Assembly (NCBI RefSeq): GCF_001742745.1
Contig: NZ_MJAK01000003.1
Coordinates: 1-64,000 of the forward strand
Length of the DNA stretch: 64,000 nt
Source: Curtobacterium sp. ER1/6
GTDB taxonomy: Bacteria > Actinomycetota > Actinomycetes > Actinomycetales > Microbacteriaceae
Direction: 5' to 3'
Shown here: piece by piece, positions 7,911 to 16,369 of the stretch
Position numbering within the stretch: position 1 is the stretch's first letter
Layout of the letters: each line of letters opens with the position of its first letter
Position numbers and translations under genes: made by a program
The notes under the pieces: generated by a model
Told to the model about the DNA's origin: nothing
Seen by the model: only the letters and a program-made list of their open reading frames with translations
Database searches by the model: none

Positions 7911-9182
7911 TCAGTCGCCCGCCGCCCGCCTCGCCGTCGCCAGGTGTGACCGCACGTGCAGCAGCACCGGCTCCTCGTCCGGCGCTTGCGGCAGCGCTTC
8001 GAGCGAGAACGACTCCACGACGTCCGGCCCGAACAGCACGCACACCGAGGACCCGCCGAACTGGAAGTACCCCAGCTCGTCGCCCTTGCCGACCCGGGCG
8101 CCCGGCTCGATGCCGTCGCCGATCACGCAGGACGACACGTCCGACATGCCGATGAACACGACCGCGACGGTGCCGATGCTCGGGTCGTCCGCGTCGACGA
8201 GCACGATCGCCCGTGTCGCGACGTGCGCCAGGTACCCCTGGGACAGCTGGGGTTCGGCGGCCTCGGCTCCCTGCGACGACGCCTCGGAGTAGTAGGTCCC
8301 CGGCTCGACCCAGGCGCGGAGGACCGTCCCGCCCACCGGGCTGTGCCAGCGGTGGTACTCGAGCGCGCTCAGGAACGCCTGCCACACCGTCCCGTCCACG
8401 AACAGGTCGGTGGCCTCGTCGCCGGCGAGCAGTTCCTCGACCGAGTACGGCTCGGCCTTCGCCCAGAACGCGTCGCGCCGGTGCACGCGGCTCGCGATCC
8501 GGTACGGCGTGGCCTCGCAGGGACTGACCACGACGGCGTCGTCGTCCGGAGCGGCCACGGGACGCTCGCCGTCCTGCAGGCGACGGGTGAAGAAGTCGTT
8601 CCAGGAGCCGAAGCCCCCGTGCTCGTCGTCCGAGTCGTACACGAACTGGTCCAGGCCGACCGCACGACGAGCGGCGTCGCTCAGCCAGCCCGACGGCGCG
8701 TCCACGAGCACCCCGAGCGACTTGTCGCTCGACAGGAAGTCGCACCAGCCCTGCAGGATCGCGCGGAGCGCGTCGTTCACCCGGGGGTCCCGGTAGAACG
8801 CGAAGCCGGCCGGCGTGGCCTTCGTCCAGTCGAGCACACCGTCGAGCGGGGTCATCACCATCTGCTCGTCGCTGTACTCCGGTGCGGACGTGATCACCTC
8901 GTCGACGAGTTCGAGCAGCTCGTCGAACGACTCGAGGTGCCGGTCCTGGTACTCGCGACCGGTGGGGACCTGCTCGATCATCTGGTGCGCGTGCATCCGC
9001 AGGACCGGGTCGCCCTCGACGAGGTCCCGGAGGGCGGACACCGCGGGGTGCAGCGCGCGGTCGGGGTCGCGGTGCTGGTGGCGGTCCCGGCGACCACGGA
9101 GCCACGCCTCGAGTCCCGACTGGTCCTGCGGGAGCCATCCGGCTCGTCGGCGGACGTCCTGCTGCTGCGATGCTCCGGTCAC
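7911..9182 (-). CDS. Phosphatidylserine decarboxylase family protein
   Basis: A 423-residue pyruvoyl-enzyme homologue. The N-terminal half matches the PSDC-type domain found in front of fungal and bacterial decarboxylases, with WCDFLSSDKSLGVL. The second half has WNDFFTRRL, EYHRWHSPV and the C-terminal self-cleavage site FGGSSVCVLF, where the LGST of classical phosphatidylserine decarboxylase is GGSS. That variant is typical of the subfamily that includes tryptophan decarboxylases, so the substrate could be phosphatidylserine or an amino acid. GTG 9182 is preferred over GTG 9200 because TACGGT sits 7 nt before it. Convergent with the membrane protein at 7269. Confidence 0.85.
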   Translation of the reverse strand: MTGASQQQDVRRRAGWLPQDQSGLEAWLRGRRDRHQHRDPDRALHPAVSALRDLVEGDPVLRMHAHQMIEQVPTGREYQDRHLESFDELLELVDEVITSAPEYSDEQMVMTPLDGVLDWTKATPAGFAFYRDPRVNDALRAILQGWCDFLSSDKSLGVLVDAPSGWLSDAARRAVGLDQFVYDSDDEHGGFGSWNDFFTRRLQDGERPVAAPDDDAVVVSPCEATPYRIASRVHRRDAFWAKAEPYSVEELLAGDEATDLFVDGTVWQAFLSALEYHRWHSPVGGTVLRAWVEPGTYYSEASSQGAEAAEPQLSQGYLAHVATRAIVLVDADDPSIGTVAVVFIGMSDVSSCVIGDGIEPGARVGKGDELGYFQFGGSSVCVLFGPDVVESFSLEALPQAPDEEPVLLHVRSHLATARRAAGD

Positions 9183-9189
9183 GCGTCGA

Positions 9190-9195
9190 ACCGTA
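9190..9195 (-). promoter_or_regulatory. -10 hexamer of the PSD-family gene
   Basis: TACGGT on the minus strand, 7 nt before GTG 9182; this decides the start codon. Confidence 0.45.
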
Positions 9196-9255
9196 CCCAC
9201 GCACCGCCGCGACGGGTCCCAGCAGCGTGACCACCGCCTCCCGGCCCGCTGGTGG

Positions 9256-10017
9256 TCACCGCCCGATCCCGAACCGCGTCGTCACCCCCGGCGAGTACAG
9301 CACCGAGTCCGGCTCGAGCCCCGACAGCCCGAACGGCAGCCCGGCGGCCGCGAGCAGGTCGTCCTGCAGCCGTCGGACGGTGGCGCGGTGCAGCGGCCAC
9401 GGCTCGTGCTCGTTCGGCCAGAAGCGCGTCGCGCCGAGCCGTCGCACGTGCATGCCCCACCGTGCCGTGAGGAAGGTCTCGAGCGGGGTCGGCGCCGTGA
9501 CCTCGTCGCCGATCGCGACCTCGATGCGCGACCGCAGGCGGGTGCCGTGCCGCCGCATCGCGTAGGCGATGCGCCCGGCTCCGCGACGCCGCTGCGCGAC
9601 CGCCCACCAGTAGGGCAGCCCGGTCGCGACGCGCGCCCCGACCGTCGGCGCGAGCTTCCCCGCGTCGAGCGACAGGAACACGACCCCGTGCCGTCCACGG
9701 TCGTCGACCGTGTAGACACGCACGTTGATCTCGACGAAGTCACCGACGCGGCCGACGGAGACGGGTGGGAACCGGGTGTCCTCGAACGAGAACGCGATGA
9801 GGCCCACCCAGGTGGTCACCCCGTCGTCGACGCCGTCGGCCCCGAGCGTGTCCGGCCGCACGCCCTTCGGCAGCAGCGGCGCGACGGCGGACGCGTCGAC
9901 CCGCCAGTGCACGAAGACGACGTCACGCCACGCCTGCTCGATCCAGGGGCGGCCCGGCAGGCCGGGGGCGACGGACGGGAGGTCGGGCGCACCTCCGGCG
10001 GGCTGGCTCACGGTCAC
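9256..10017 (-). CDS. DUF2071 (YqjF-like) protein
   Basis: A 253-residue protein of the DUF2071/YqjF acetoacetate-decarboxylase-like fold. Family landmarks are the N-terminal [22 protein letters not shown], then VGLIAFSF and NVRVYT. The function of the family is not known. GTG 10017 overlaps the TGA of the upstream nitroreductase by four bases (GTGA), so translation is coupled. It is the last of a three-gene minus-strand operon with a small membrane protein and a nitroreductase. Confidence 0.85.
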   Translation of the reverse strand: MTVSQPAGGAPDLPSVAPGLPGRPWIEQAWRDVVFVHWRVDASAVAPLLPKGVRPDTLGADGVDDGVTTWVGLIAFSFEDTRFPPVSVGRVGDFVEINVRVYTVDDRGRHGVVFLSLDAGKLAPTVGARVATGLPYWWAVAQRRRGAGRIAYAMRRHGTRLRSRIEVAIGDEVTAPTPLETFLTARWGMHVRRLGATRFWPNEHEPWPLHRATVRRLQDDLLAAAGLPFGLSGLEPDSVLYSPGVTTRFGIGR

Positions 10018-10844
10018 GGGGCACTCCTCTCCGCGGGCTCGCCCGCCTCCGACACGTCGTCCCACCCGGTCTGCGGGGTCGCGCAGGTCCCGCGGAACAC
10101 GTACTGCGACGGGCGCTTCCGTTCGTTCGACACCCAGTCGATGGCGGGTCGTCGGCGCTCCGGCGGCAGGTACCCGATCCGGTACACGGCCATGAGCTCG
10201 AGCTCCGGCGGGACGGCCAGCAGGTCCTCGACCTCGGCCCACGCCTCCTCGATCTCCATCGGGAACGACACGAACTGGATCCCGAGGCCGAGCTCGGTCG
10301 TCGCGAGCCAGACGTTCTCCATCGCCGCGCCCATGCTGAAGACGGAGTAGAAGGCGTTGCGCGCCTCCTTCCGGTACTCGTCGCGGTCGAGCATCACGCC
10401 GAGCAGGAGCGGCGAGCCGGCGACGAGCTTCCGGTTCTCCTCGCCGAGGGTCTGCGGGACGCGCAGCGCGTTCATGAGCAGCTGGCCGCGACGGGTGAAG
10501 ACCTGCTTCGTGAAGGGCCTGAGCGGTCCGGGGAGCTTGTCGAACAGCATGCCGTCGCGGCGCTCGTCCATCTCGGCCTGCGAGAACCGGAAGTACGGCC
10601 GGTAGCGGCTGAAGAACGACCCCTCGGCCATGGTCCGGGTCATCGATCGTCCGCTGATGTCCGCGATCCGGTCGATCGTGTCGCGCTCCTCGACGATGAC
10701 GAACCGCCACGGCTGGCTGTTGAGCTGCGACGGTGCGCGCCCGGCGAGCTCCACGAGGAGCCGCTGGTGCTCCTCGGACACCGGGTCGGGCAGGAACGCC
10801 CCGTTGGTCGTCCGTCGTCGTCGGATCGCCTCGAACAGCTCCAC
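10014..10844 (-). CDS. Nitroreductase family protein
   Basis: A 276-residue flavoprotein homologue that probably binds FMN and reduces nitro, quinone or related substrates with NAD(P)H. Visible landmarks are [10 protein letters not shown] near the N-terminus, [15 protein letters not shown] at about residues 37-51 (the FMN phosphate-binding region), [11 protein letters not shown] (near 170) and a C-terminal GYLPPERRR. It is longer than the classical 200-220-residue enzymes, with an insertion of about 60 residues after the first third. The start is GTG 10844 with a GGAGGG ribosome-binding site. It sits 3 bp after the upstream small membrane protein gene. Confidence 0.88.
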   Translation of the reverse strand: MELFEAIRRRRTTNGAFLPDPVSEEHQRLLVELAGRAPSQLNSQPWRFVIVEERDTIDRIADISGRSMTRTMAEGSFFSRYRPYFRFSQAEMDERRDGMLFDKLPGPLRPFTKQVFTRRGQLLMNALRVPQTLGEENRKLVAGSPLLLGVMLDRDEYRKEARNAFYSVFSMGAAMENVWLATTELGLGIQFVSFPMEIEEAWAEVEDLLAVPPELELMAVYRIGYLPPERRRPAIDWVSNERKRPSQYVFRGTCATPQTGWDDVSEAGEPAERSAP

Positions 10845-10847
10845 GGA

Positions 10848-11231
10848 TCACCCTCCTCGCCGGCCGCGTGCGAGCAGCGCCCCCAGGTAGGACGGTGCCG
10901 CGGCGACCGCGACCTTCCAGTGTGCTCCGGCACGGGGGTCGGTGCGTGGAGCGACCGCGAGGGGGACGAGCGCGGGCAGCAGGAACAGGGCGGACCGGTC
11001 GCGCGTCCAGAGCGGGGTCGTCGCGGCGGCGCCCGTCAGGGCGGCGGTGACGACGAACAGGCCGTGGTGCACGACACGGAGCTTCCTCGTCCGGATCACC
11101 CGGACCGCGACCGCGGTGCCCCACAGGCAGTTCGCCAGGTAGGCCACGGCCGCCGCGGTGACCAGACGCCGGGCCGCCGGCGGACGCGTGGGAGCCGCGC
11201 CGCGCCTCCCGGCCGTCCTCCTGTGTCCCAC
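10848..11231 (-). CDS. Hypothetical small membrane protein
   Basis: A 127-residue protein with an Arg/Pro-rich N-terminus and three hydrophobic segments, roughly residues 22-42, 55-72 and 79-92. A basic C-terminus ends RGRRGG. Family not recognised. GTG 11231 is supported by TAGGGT 7 nt upstream (leaderless). It heads the nitroreductase/DUF2071 operon. Confidence 0.6.
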   Translation of the reverse strand: MGHRRTAGRRGAAPTRPPAARRLVTAAAVAYLANCLWGTAVAVRVIRTRKLRVVHHGLFVVTAALTGAAATTPLWTRDRSALFLLPALVPLAVAPRTDPRAGAHWKVAVAAAPSYLGALLARGRRGG

Positions 11232-11238
11232 GACCGCG

Positions 11239-11244
11239 ACCCTA
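11239..11244 (-). promoter_or_regulatory. -10 hexamer of the nitroreductase operon
   Basis: TAGGGT on the minus strand, 7 nt before GTG 11231. Confidence 0.45.
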
Positions 11245-11255
11245 CGCGCGCTGCG

Positions 11256-11693
11256 TCAGGCGGACTCGCGGCTCACGAGCTTCGACAGGACGATCGCGCT
11301 GCGCGTGTGGTCCACCTGCGGTGCGAGGCGCACCCGGTCGAGCGCGAGCTCGAGGGCCGACAGGTCCCGCGAACGCATGTGCACGACGGCGTCGGCGCTG
11401 CCCGTGACCGTGCCGGCGTCGACGACCTCGGGCACGGTGTCGAGCAGCGTGCGGAGCTCGTCGGGGGAGACCGTGCCGCGGCAGTAGAGCTCGACCCAGG
11501 CCTCGGTGCCGCGGTCCTCGACGGCGGGGTCGACCTTGATCGTGAAGCCCTGGATGACCCCGTCGGCCACGAGCCGGTCGACGCGGCGCTTGACGGCGGA
11601 GGCCGAGAGTCCGACCACCGACCCGATGTCGCCGTACCCGGCGCGGGCGTTCTCCCGGAGCTGGTCCAGGATGCGGTGGTCGAGGGTGTCCAT
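11256..11693 (-). CDS. Lrp/AsnC-family transcriptional regulator
   Basis: A 145-residue regulator with an N-terminal helix-turn-helix (LDHRILDQLRENARAGYGDI then SASAVKRRVDRL, residues 4-43) and a C-terminal RAM/AsnC ligand domain with a GTVTGSADAVVHM core. It is divergent from the dimethylargininase/ornithine aminotransferase operon, so it is a good candidate regulator of arginine/ornithine use; Lrp members often sense the amino acid their targets degrade. A TACGAT hexamer lies 8 nt before ATG 11693. Confidence 0.9.
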   Translation of the reverse strand: MDTLDHRILDQLRENARAGYGDIGSVVGLSASAVKRRVDRLVADGVIQGFTIKVDPAVEDRGTEAWVELYCRGTVSPDELRTLLDTVPEVVDAGTVTGSADAVVHMRSRDLSALELALDRVRLAPQVDHTRSAIVLSKLVSRESA

Positions 11694-11701
11694 CGCCGAA
11701 C

Positions 11702-11707
11702 ATCGTA
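11702..11707 (-). promoter_or_regulatory. -10 hexamer of the Lrp/AsnC gene
   Basis: TACGAT on the minus strand, 8 nt before ATG 11693. Confidence 0.45.
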
Positions 11708-11932
11708 CGCGGGCTTCTTGCGAGGCAGCCGGGTCCGACGCATGATTCGTGCGTCACCCGAACGGGTGCCAGCCGAGATCCAGTCGTGACCCGACGCGCG
11801 CGCCCATCCGTGCGAGGATCGCAACGGCGTCGACCTGGTCCGCTGCGGTGAGTGAGCCTGCATCTCGCCGGAGCTCTTCACGAGTGGTGGTTCCTGGCAG
11901 GCTCGGGCCCCGGTCCCTTCCAGGAGGAACTG

Positions 11933-12820
11933 ATGTCGAACACCGCAACCGAACCGCAGGCAGCACCGGCCCGTGTCGCCACGAAGCGCACGATCCTGAT
12001 GTGCAAGCCGACGCACTACACGGTGAGCTACCGGATCAACCCGTGGATGCACCCCGAGGAGCCGACCGACACGTCGAAGGCCGTCGAGCAGTGGCAGTCG
12101 CTCGTCGACGTCTACGAGCAGCTCGGCTTCGACATCTCGTACATCGAGCCGATCGAGGGTCTGCCGGACATGGTCTACGCGGCCAACGGCGGCTTCGTGC
12201 TCGACGGCGTCGCGTACGGCGCGAAGTTCCAGTACCCCGAGCGCCAGCCCGAGGGTCCCGCGTACATGGAGTGGTTCCGCAGCGCCGGCCTCACCGTCGC
12301 CGAGCCCGAGGAGACCAACGAGGGCGAGGGCGACTTCCTGCTCATCGGCGACACGATCTTCGCCGGCACCGGGTTCCGCTCCGACAGCACCTCGCACGAG
12401 GAGCTCGCCCGCATCTACGGCCGCGAGGTCGTCACCCTCAAGCTGATCAACCCGAGCTTCTACCACCTCGACACCGCCATCGCCGTGCTCGACCCCGAGC
12501 CCGACGCGTCCGGCCGGTCGAACATCGCCTACCTGGAGAGCGCGTTCGACGAGCCCTCGCTGGTGATCCTGCGCGAGCGCTTCCCGGACGCGATCATCGC
12601 GACCGAGGAGGACGCCGCGATCCTCGGCCTCAACTCGTACTCCGACGGGTACAACGTCGTGATCGCGTCGCGTGCGACGACCTTCGCCGAGCAGCTGCGC
12701 GAGAAGGGCTACAACCCGATCGGCGTCGACCTGTCCGAGCTCCTGCTCGGCGGCGGCGGCGTGAAGTGCTGCACGCTCGACCTGCACCCCGTCGGCACCG
12801 GCACCTCGGTCGCGCGGTAG
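11933..12820 (+). CDS. ddaH: Dimethylarginine dimethylaminohydrolase / amidinotransferase-family hydrolase
   Basis: A 295-residue enzyme of the guanidino-modifying superfamily, probably hydrolysing methylated arginine (or a related guanidino compound) to citrulline. Landmarks are CKPTHYTVSYRINPWM near the N-terminus, DMVYAANGGFVL (substrate-binding acidic region), the catalytic His in FYHLDTAI and the nucleophilic Cys in the C-terminal GGGGVKCCTLDLHP. ATG 11933 is preceded by AGGAGG at an ideal distance. The next gene, an ornithine aminotransferase, follows after two bases. Together they would channel arginine-derived carbon to glutamate semialdehyde. A long 5' leader (about 240 bp from the divergent gene) holds the regulatory sites. 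Confidence 0.9.
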   Translation: MSNTATEPQAAPARVATKRTILMCKPTHYTVSYRINPWMHPEEPTDTSKAVEQWQSLVDVYEQLGFDISYIEPIEGLPDMVYAANGGFVLDGVAYGAKFQYPERQPEGPAYMEWFRSAGLTVAEPEETNEGEGDFLLIGDTIFAGTGFRSDSTSHEELARIYGREVVTLKLINPSFYHLDTAIAVLDPEPDASGRSNIAYLESAFDEPSLVILRERFPDAIIATEEDAAILGLNSYSDGYNVVIASRATTFAEQLREKGYNPIGVDLSELLLGGGGVKCCTLDLHPVGTGTSVAR

Positions 12821-12822
12821 CC

Positions 12823-14094
12823 ATGGGCACCACGACCGGAGCCGGCACCCACCAGGGTGCCGGCGCGCTCGGCGACGCCAGCGCGCTCGGCGACGCCACC
12901 GCAGCCGCCCTCGCCGTCGAGGACCGCTCCCTCGCCCACAACTACAGCCCGCTGCCGGTCGTCATCGCGTCCGGTGAGGGGGCATGGGTGACGGACGTCG
13001 ACGGCAGGCGCTACCTGGACGGACTCGCCGCGTACTCCGCGGTGAACTTCGGCCACGGCAACCCCCGCCTGCTCGACGCCGCCCGCGCCCAGCTCGACCG
13101 GGTCACCCTGACGAGCCGCGCGTTCGTGAACGACCGGCTCGGCCCGTTCGCCTCGGCGCTCGCCGCCCTGACCGGCGCCGACCTCGTCCTGCCGATGAAC
13201 ACCGGTGCCGAGGCCGTCGAGTCCGCGATCAAGGTCTCGCGTGCGTGGGGCTACCGCGTCAAGGGCGTCCCGGCCGGACAGGCCACCGTCGTGGTCGCGT
13301 CCGGGAACTTCCACGGGCGCACCACGACGATCGTGTCGTTCTCGGACGACCCCTCGGCCCGCGAGGACTTCGGCCCGTACACGCCGGGCTTCCGCACGGT
13401 GCCGTACGGCGACGCCGAGGCCCTCCGGGCGGTGATGGACGAGACCGTCGTCGCCGTGCTGCTCGAGCCGATCCAGGGCGAGGGCGGGGTCGTCATCCCG
13501 CCCGCCGACTACCTGCCGGCCGTCCGCGAGGTCTGCGACGAGTTCGGCGCGCTGTTCGTCGCCGACGAGATCCAGTCCGGGCTCGGTCGCACCGGGCACA
13601 CCCTCGCGGTCGAACGCGTCGGTGTCCGGCCGGACCTCGTCACGCTCGGCAAGGCCCTCGGCGGTGGCATCGTCCCGGTGTCCGCGGTCGTCGGTGCCCG
13701 CGAGGTGCTCGGTGTCCTCCGTCCGGGCGAGCACGGCTCGACCTTCGGCGGCAACCCGCTCGCCGCCGCCGTCGGGGCGGAGGTCGTCGCGATGCTCGAC
13801 GAGGGCACGTTCCAGCAGCGCGCGCTCGACGGCGAGCCGCTCCTGCGCGGGCTGCTCGACGAGCTCGTCGGCAGGGGCGTCGTGGCGCACCGGGTCGCCG
13901 GCCTCTGGGCGGGGATCGACATCGACCCCGCGCTCGGCACCGGCAAGGAGATCGCGCACGACCTGGCCGACCGCGGCGTGCTCGTCAAGGACACGCACGG
14001 CTCGACGATCCGCTTCGCGCCGCCGCTCGTCGTCACCGACGACGAGGTTCGTCTCGCGATCGGGACCCTCGGCGAGGTGCTGGCCGCGCGCTAG
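12823..14094 (+). CDS. rocD: Ornithine aminotransferase
   Basis: A 423-residue PLP-dependent class III aminotransferase that transfers the delta-amino group of ornithine to 2-oxoglutarate, giving glutamate semialdehyde. Visible features are NTGAEAVESAIKVSRAW (PLP phosphate binding), NFHGRTTTIVSFS, ADEIQSGLGRTG (Asp that contacts the PLP ring) and the Schiff-base Lys in TLGKALGGG. STFGGNPLAAAV follows as in the family. The N-terminus has a short Gly/Ala-rich extension (about 25 residues). ATG 12823 is two bases after the upstream stop. The operon ends at the palindrome at 14108. Confidence 0.92.
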   Translation: MGTTTGAGTHQGAGALGDASALGDATAAALAVEDRSLAHNYSPLPVVIASGEGAWVTDVDGRRYLDGLAAYSAVNFGHGNPRLLDAARAQLDRVTLTSRAFVNDRLGPFASALAALTGADLVLPMNTGAEAVESAIKVSRAWGYRVKGVPAGQATVVVASGNFHGRTTTIVSFSDDPSAREDFGPYTPGFRTVPYGDAEALRAVMDETVVAVLLEPIQGEGGVVIPPADYLPAVREVCDEFGALFVADEIQSGLGRTGHTLAVERVGVRPDLVTLGKALGGGIVPVSAVVGAREVLGVLRPGEHGSTFGGNPLAAAVGAEVVAMLDEGTFQQRALDGEPLLRGLLDELVGRGVVAHRVAGLWAGIDIDPALGTGKEIAHDLADRGVLVKDTHGSTIRFAPPLVVTDDEVRLAIGTLGEVLAAR

Positions 14095-14107
14095 ACGCGG
14101 CCACCTG

Positions 14108-14153
14108 ACGGACGGGAGGCGCGGTGCCAGCCGGCACCGCGCCTCCCGTCCGT
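14108..14153. repeat. Long palindrome copy 1 (terminator-like), 21-bp stem
   Basis: A perfect 21-bp inverted repeat beginning ACGGACGGGAGGCGCGGTGCC with loop AGCC, between convergent rocD and the epimerase gene. It is the first of five near-identical copies in the window. It probably works as a bidirectional terminator although no T-run follows. Confidence 0.85.
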
Positions 14154-14164
14154 CCTGCCGCGCG

Positions 14165-15160
14165 TCAGCGCACCTGCCACCGCTCCACGAGCTGGTCCAT
14201 CAGCCCGTCGAGGTGCTCGTCCGTCACCTGACGCGCCGGGTCGGCGTCGAACCACGCCACGATCTCCCGCGCACCCTGCCGGATCGACGTCGACTGCGCG
14301 AACTCCGGCACGAGCGTTTGCACCTTCGTGTTGTCGAACACCGAGGTGTTCGCCTTGTCGCCGAGCAGACTCGCACCCCAGTCGGCATCGAGGGCGTCGA
14401 TGGCGTCGGCGGGGACGTGCACGAGCTGCAGGTCCTCCACGCCGGCGGCGGCCGCGAGTTCGTGGGCGATCTGGTTCCAGGTCGGCGCCTCGTCGCCCGT
14501 GATGTGGAACGCCTCGCCGATCGCCTCGGCACGGTCGAGCAGTCCGACGAACCCGACCGCGAAGTCCCGCGCGTGCGTGATCGTCCACAGCGAGCTCCCG
14601 TCACCGGTCACCACGACCGGCTTCCCCGCGCGCATGCGCCCGAGCACCGTCCACCCGCCGGAGAACGGCACGAGGGTCTCGTCGTACGTGTGCGACGGGC
14701 GGATGATCGTCATCGGGAAGTCGTCCTCCCGGTAGGCCTTCGTGAGCAGGTCCTCGCACGCGATCTTGTCGCGGGAGTACTGCCAGAACGGGTTCTTCAG
14801 CGGCGTCGACTCGGTGATCGGCAGGTGCGTCGCGGGCGTCTGGTACGCCGAGGCCGACGAGATGAAGACGTACTGGTTCGTCCGCCCCGTGAACACCTCG
14901 ACGTCCCGCTGCACCTGGTCGGGCGTGAACGCCACGAAGTCGATGACGACGTCCCAGCGCTGGTCGCCGATCGCCGCCTCGAGCGCGGCGCGGTCCGACA
15001 CGTCGGCCTGGAGGCGCGTGACGCTCTCCGGGATCGGCCGCTTGTCGGTCGTGCCCCGGTTGAGCACGGTGACGTCGAACCCCTGCTCGACGGCTTCGCG
15101 GACGCACGCGGCGCTGATGATGCCGCTGCCGCCGATGAACAGCACGCTCGGTCCCGACAT
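14165..15160 (-). CDS. NAD-dependent epimerase/dehydratase family protein
   Basis: A 331-residue extended-SDR protein. The Rossmann motif is FIGGSGIISAACV (GGxGxIS, a variant of GxxGxxG), followed by the adenine-contact VLNRGTTD and an SSASAYQ segment that matches the active-site Ser/Tyr region. The catalytic YxxxK is YSRDK. The subgroup resembles plant CSP41/ mycobacterial sugar-nucleotide-like epimerases without a proven substrate. ATG 15160 has GGGAGCATCC upstream. The downstream palindrome (14108-14153) should terminate it. Confidence 0.85.
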   Translation of the reverse strand: MSGPSVLFIGGSGIISAACVREAVEQGFDVTVLNRGTTDKRPIPESVTRLQADVSDRAALEAAIGDQRWDVVIDFVAFTPDQVQRDVEVFTGRTNQYVFISSASAYQTPATHLPITESTPLKNPFWQYSRDKIACEDLLTKAYREDDFPMTIIRPSHTYDETLVPFSGGWTVLGRMRAGKPVVVTGDGSSLWTITHARDFAVGFVGLLDRAEAIGEAFHITGDEAPTWNQIAHELAAAAGVEDLQLVHVPADAIDALDADWGASLLGDKANTSVFDNTKVQTLVPEFAQSTSIRQGAREIVAWFDADPARQVTDEHLDGLMDQLVERWQVR

Positions 15161-15394
15161 GGATGCTCCCTTGCTTCCGGCGGTGCCGCTGTGCACCGCG
15201 CCCCTACGATCCTGCCCCTCAGTCGCTGGGTCGGGCGTCGAGGACCCACGAAGAGGCGTCATCGCGTTGCCCAGGTCGGCTGGCGGGACGCGCACACTCC
15301 GTGTAAGTTACGACGCACAACCCTTGCCGTTGACCGCCCTACCGATTGTGGGCAGGCCGATGACAAGGGTATTTCTCTGTGGGGAGGGGCGGAC

Positions 15395-16228
15395 ATGGCG
15401 AACGGGCGAGGCCGAAGCGGGGCATTGACATCGATCACAGGGCACGTGGATTCCACCCCTGTTCCGGTGCGTGCCGAGCCGGTCACCGCGATCCTCGTCG
15501 ATGGTGGGTTCTACCGGCGCCGGGCGGCACGCTTGTTCGGACACAAGGATCCGGAGCAGCGGGCGGACGAACTCCTCGAGTATTGCCGGCGGCACACGCG
15601 GAAGGCGAAGTCGCGGCTCTACCGCATCTTCTACTACGACTGCCCGCCGTCCGAGAAGGTCGTGTTCCACCCGCTGACGAGGACGAGTGTCAATCTCGCC
15701 AAGACGCCCGATCATGACTGGATGGTCGAGTTCCACAAGGCTCTCGTCAAGCGACGCAAGGTCGCGCTGCGACGAGGTGAACTGTTGGAGACTCAGTCGG
15801 GCTACCAGCTGCGGGCCGAGAAGCTCAAGAAGCTACTGGCAGGGTCGATCGCGGTGGAGGATCTCGAGGAACAGGACTTCACGCTCGACATCACGCAGAA
15901 GGGTGTCGACATGCGCCTCGGCTTGGACATCGCGACCCTGGCGGCGAACGGCCACGTCAACCAGATCATCATGATCGCAGGGGACAGCGACTTCGTTCCG
16001 GCCGCGAAGCACGCGCGTCGAGCAGGAATCGACTTCGTGCTCGACCCGATGTGGGCTCGTATCTCCGAGTCCCTCCACGAGCACATCGACGGCTTGTGGG
16101 AATGTGTGAGTCGCGAGCCGCGCAACCTCGAAGACCCGCTCCACGTGAACAACCTGAGTGACCGGAGACTCGGATCACCGAGCGACGACGATGCCTTGGA
16201 CCTCGACGTAGAGACGGAGGCCGGCTAG
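15395..16228 (+). CDS. NYN-domain (PIN-like) protein, putative ribonuclease
   Basis: A 277-residue protein of the NYN/LabA/DUF88 superfamily, which has a PIN-like nuclease fold. The first acidic motif is ILVDGGFYRRR (about residues 32-42) and the second is IAGDSDFVPAAKHAR (about 191-205), as expected for a metal-dependent site. Between them lies a Lys/Arg-rich region that could bind RNA. The C-terminal 40 residues are acidic. ATG 15395 has a GGGGAGGGG ribosome-binding site. GC content and codon use are slightly lower than in neighbours, which may mean acquisition by transfer. It is followed by an ACCCCGG/CCGGGGT hairpin near 16239-16279. Cellular target unknown. Confidence 0.8.
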   Translation: MANGRGRSGALTSITGHVDSTPVPVRAEPVTAILVDGGFYRRRAARLFGHKDPEQRADELLEYCRRHTRKAKSRLYRIFYYDCPPSEKVVFHPLTRTSVNLAKTPDHDWMVEFHKALVKRRKVALRRGELLETQSGYQLRAEKLKKLLAGSIAVEDLEEQDFTLDITQKGVDMRLGLDIATLAANGHVNQIIMIAGDSDFVPAAKHARRAGIDFVLDPMWARISESLHEHIDGLWECVSREPRNLEDPLHVNNLSDRRLGSPSDDDALDLDVETEAG

Positions 16229-16369
16229 GTTGACGATGTAGACCCCGGAACGATCACTGGCTCTGGCCACATCGCCGGGGTTCCGTCGTCTCCGCCGTGT
16301 GCCGGGGCCGCAGGACTACCGTCACGTGCGGGGCGCACCGACGCGCTCCACGACAGGAGTGACACGCAC

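Noticed and set aside
15395-16228. NYN-domain gene as part of a defence system
   Set aside because: It stands alone among core genes with no partner; NYN proteins also have housekeeping RNA roles.
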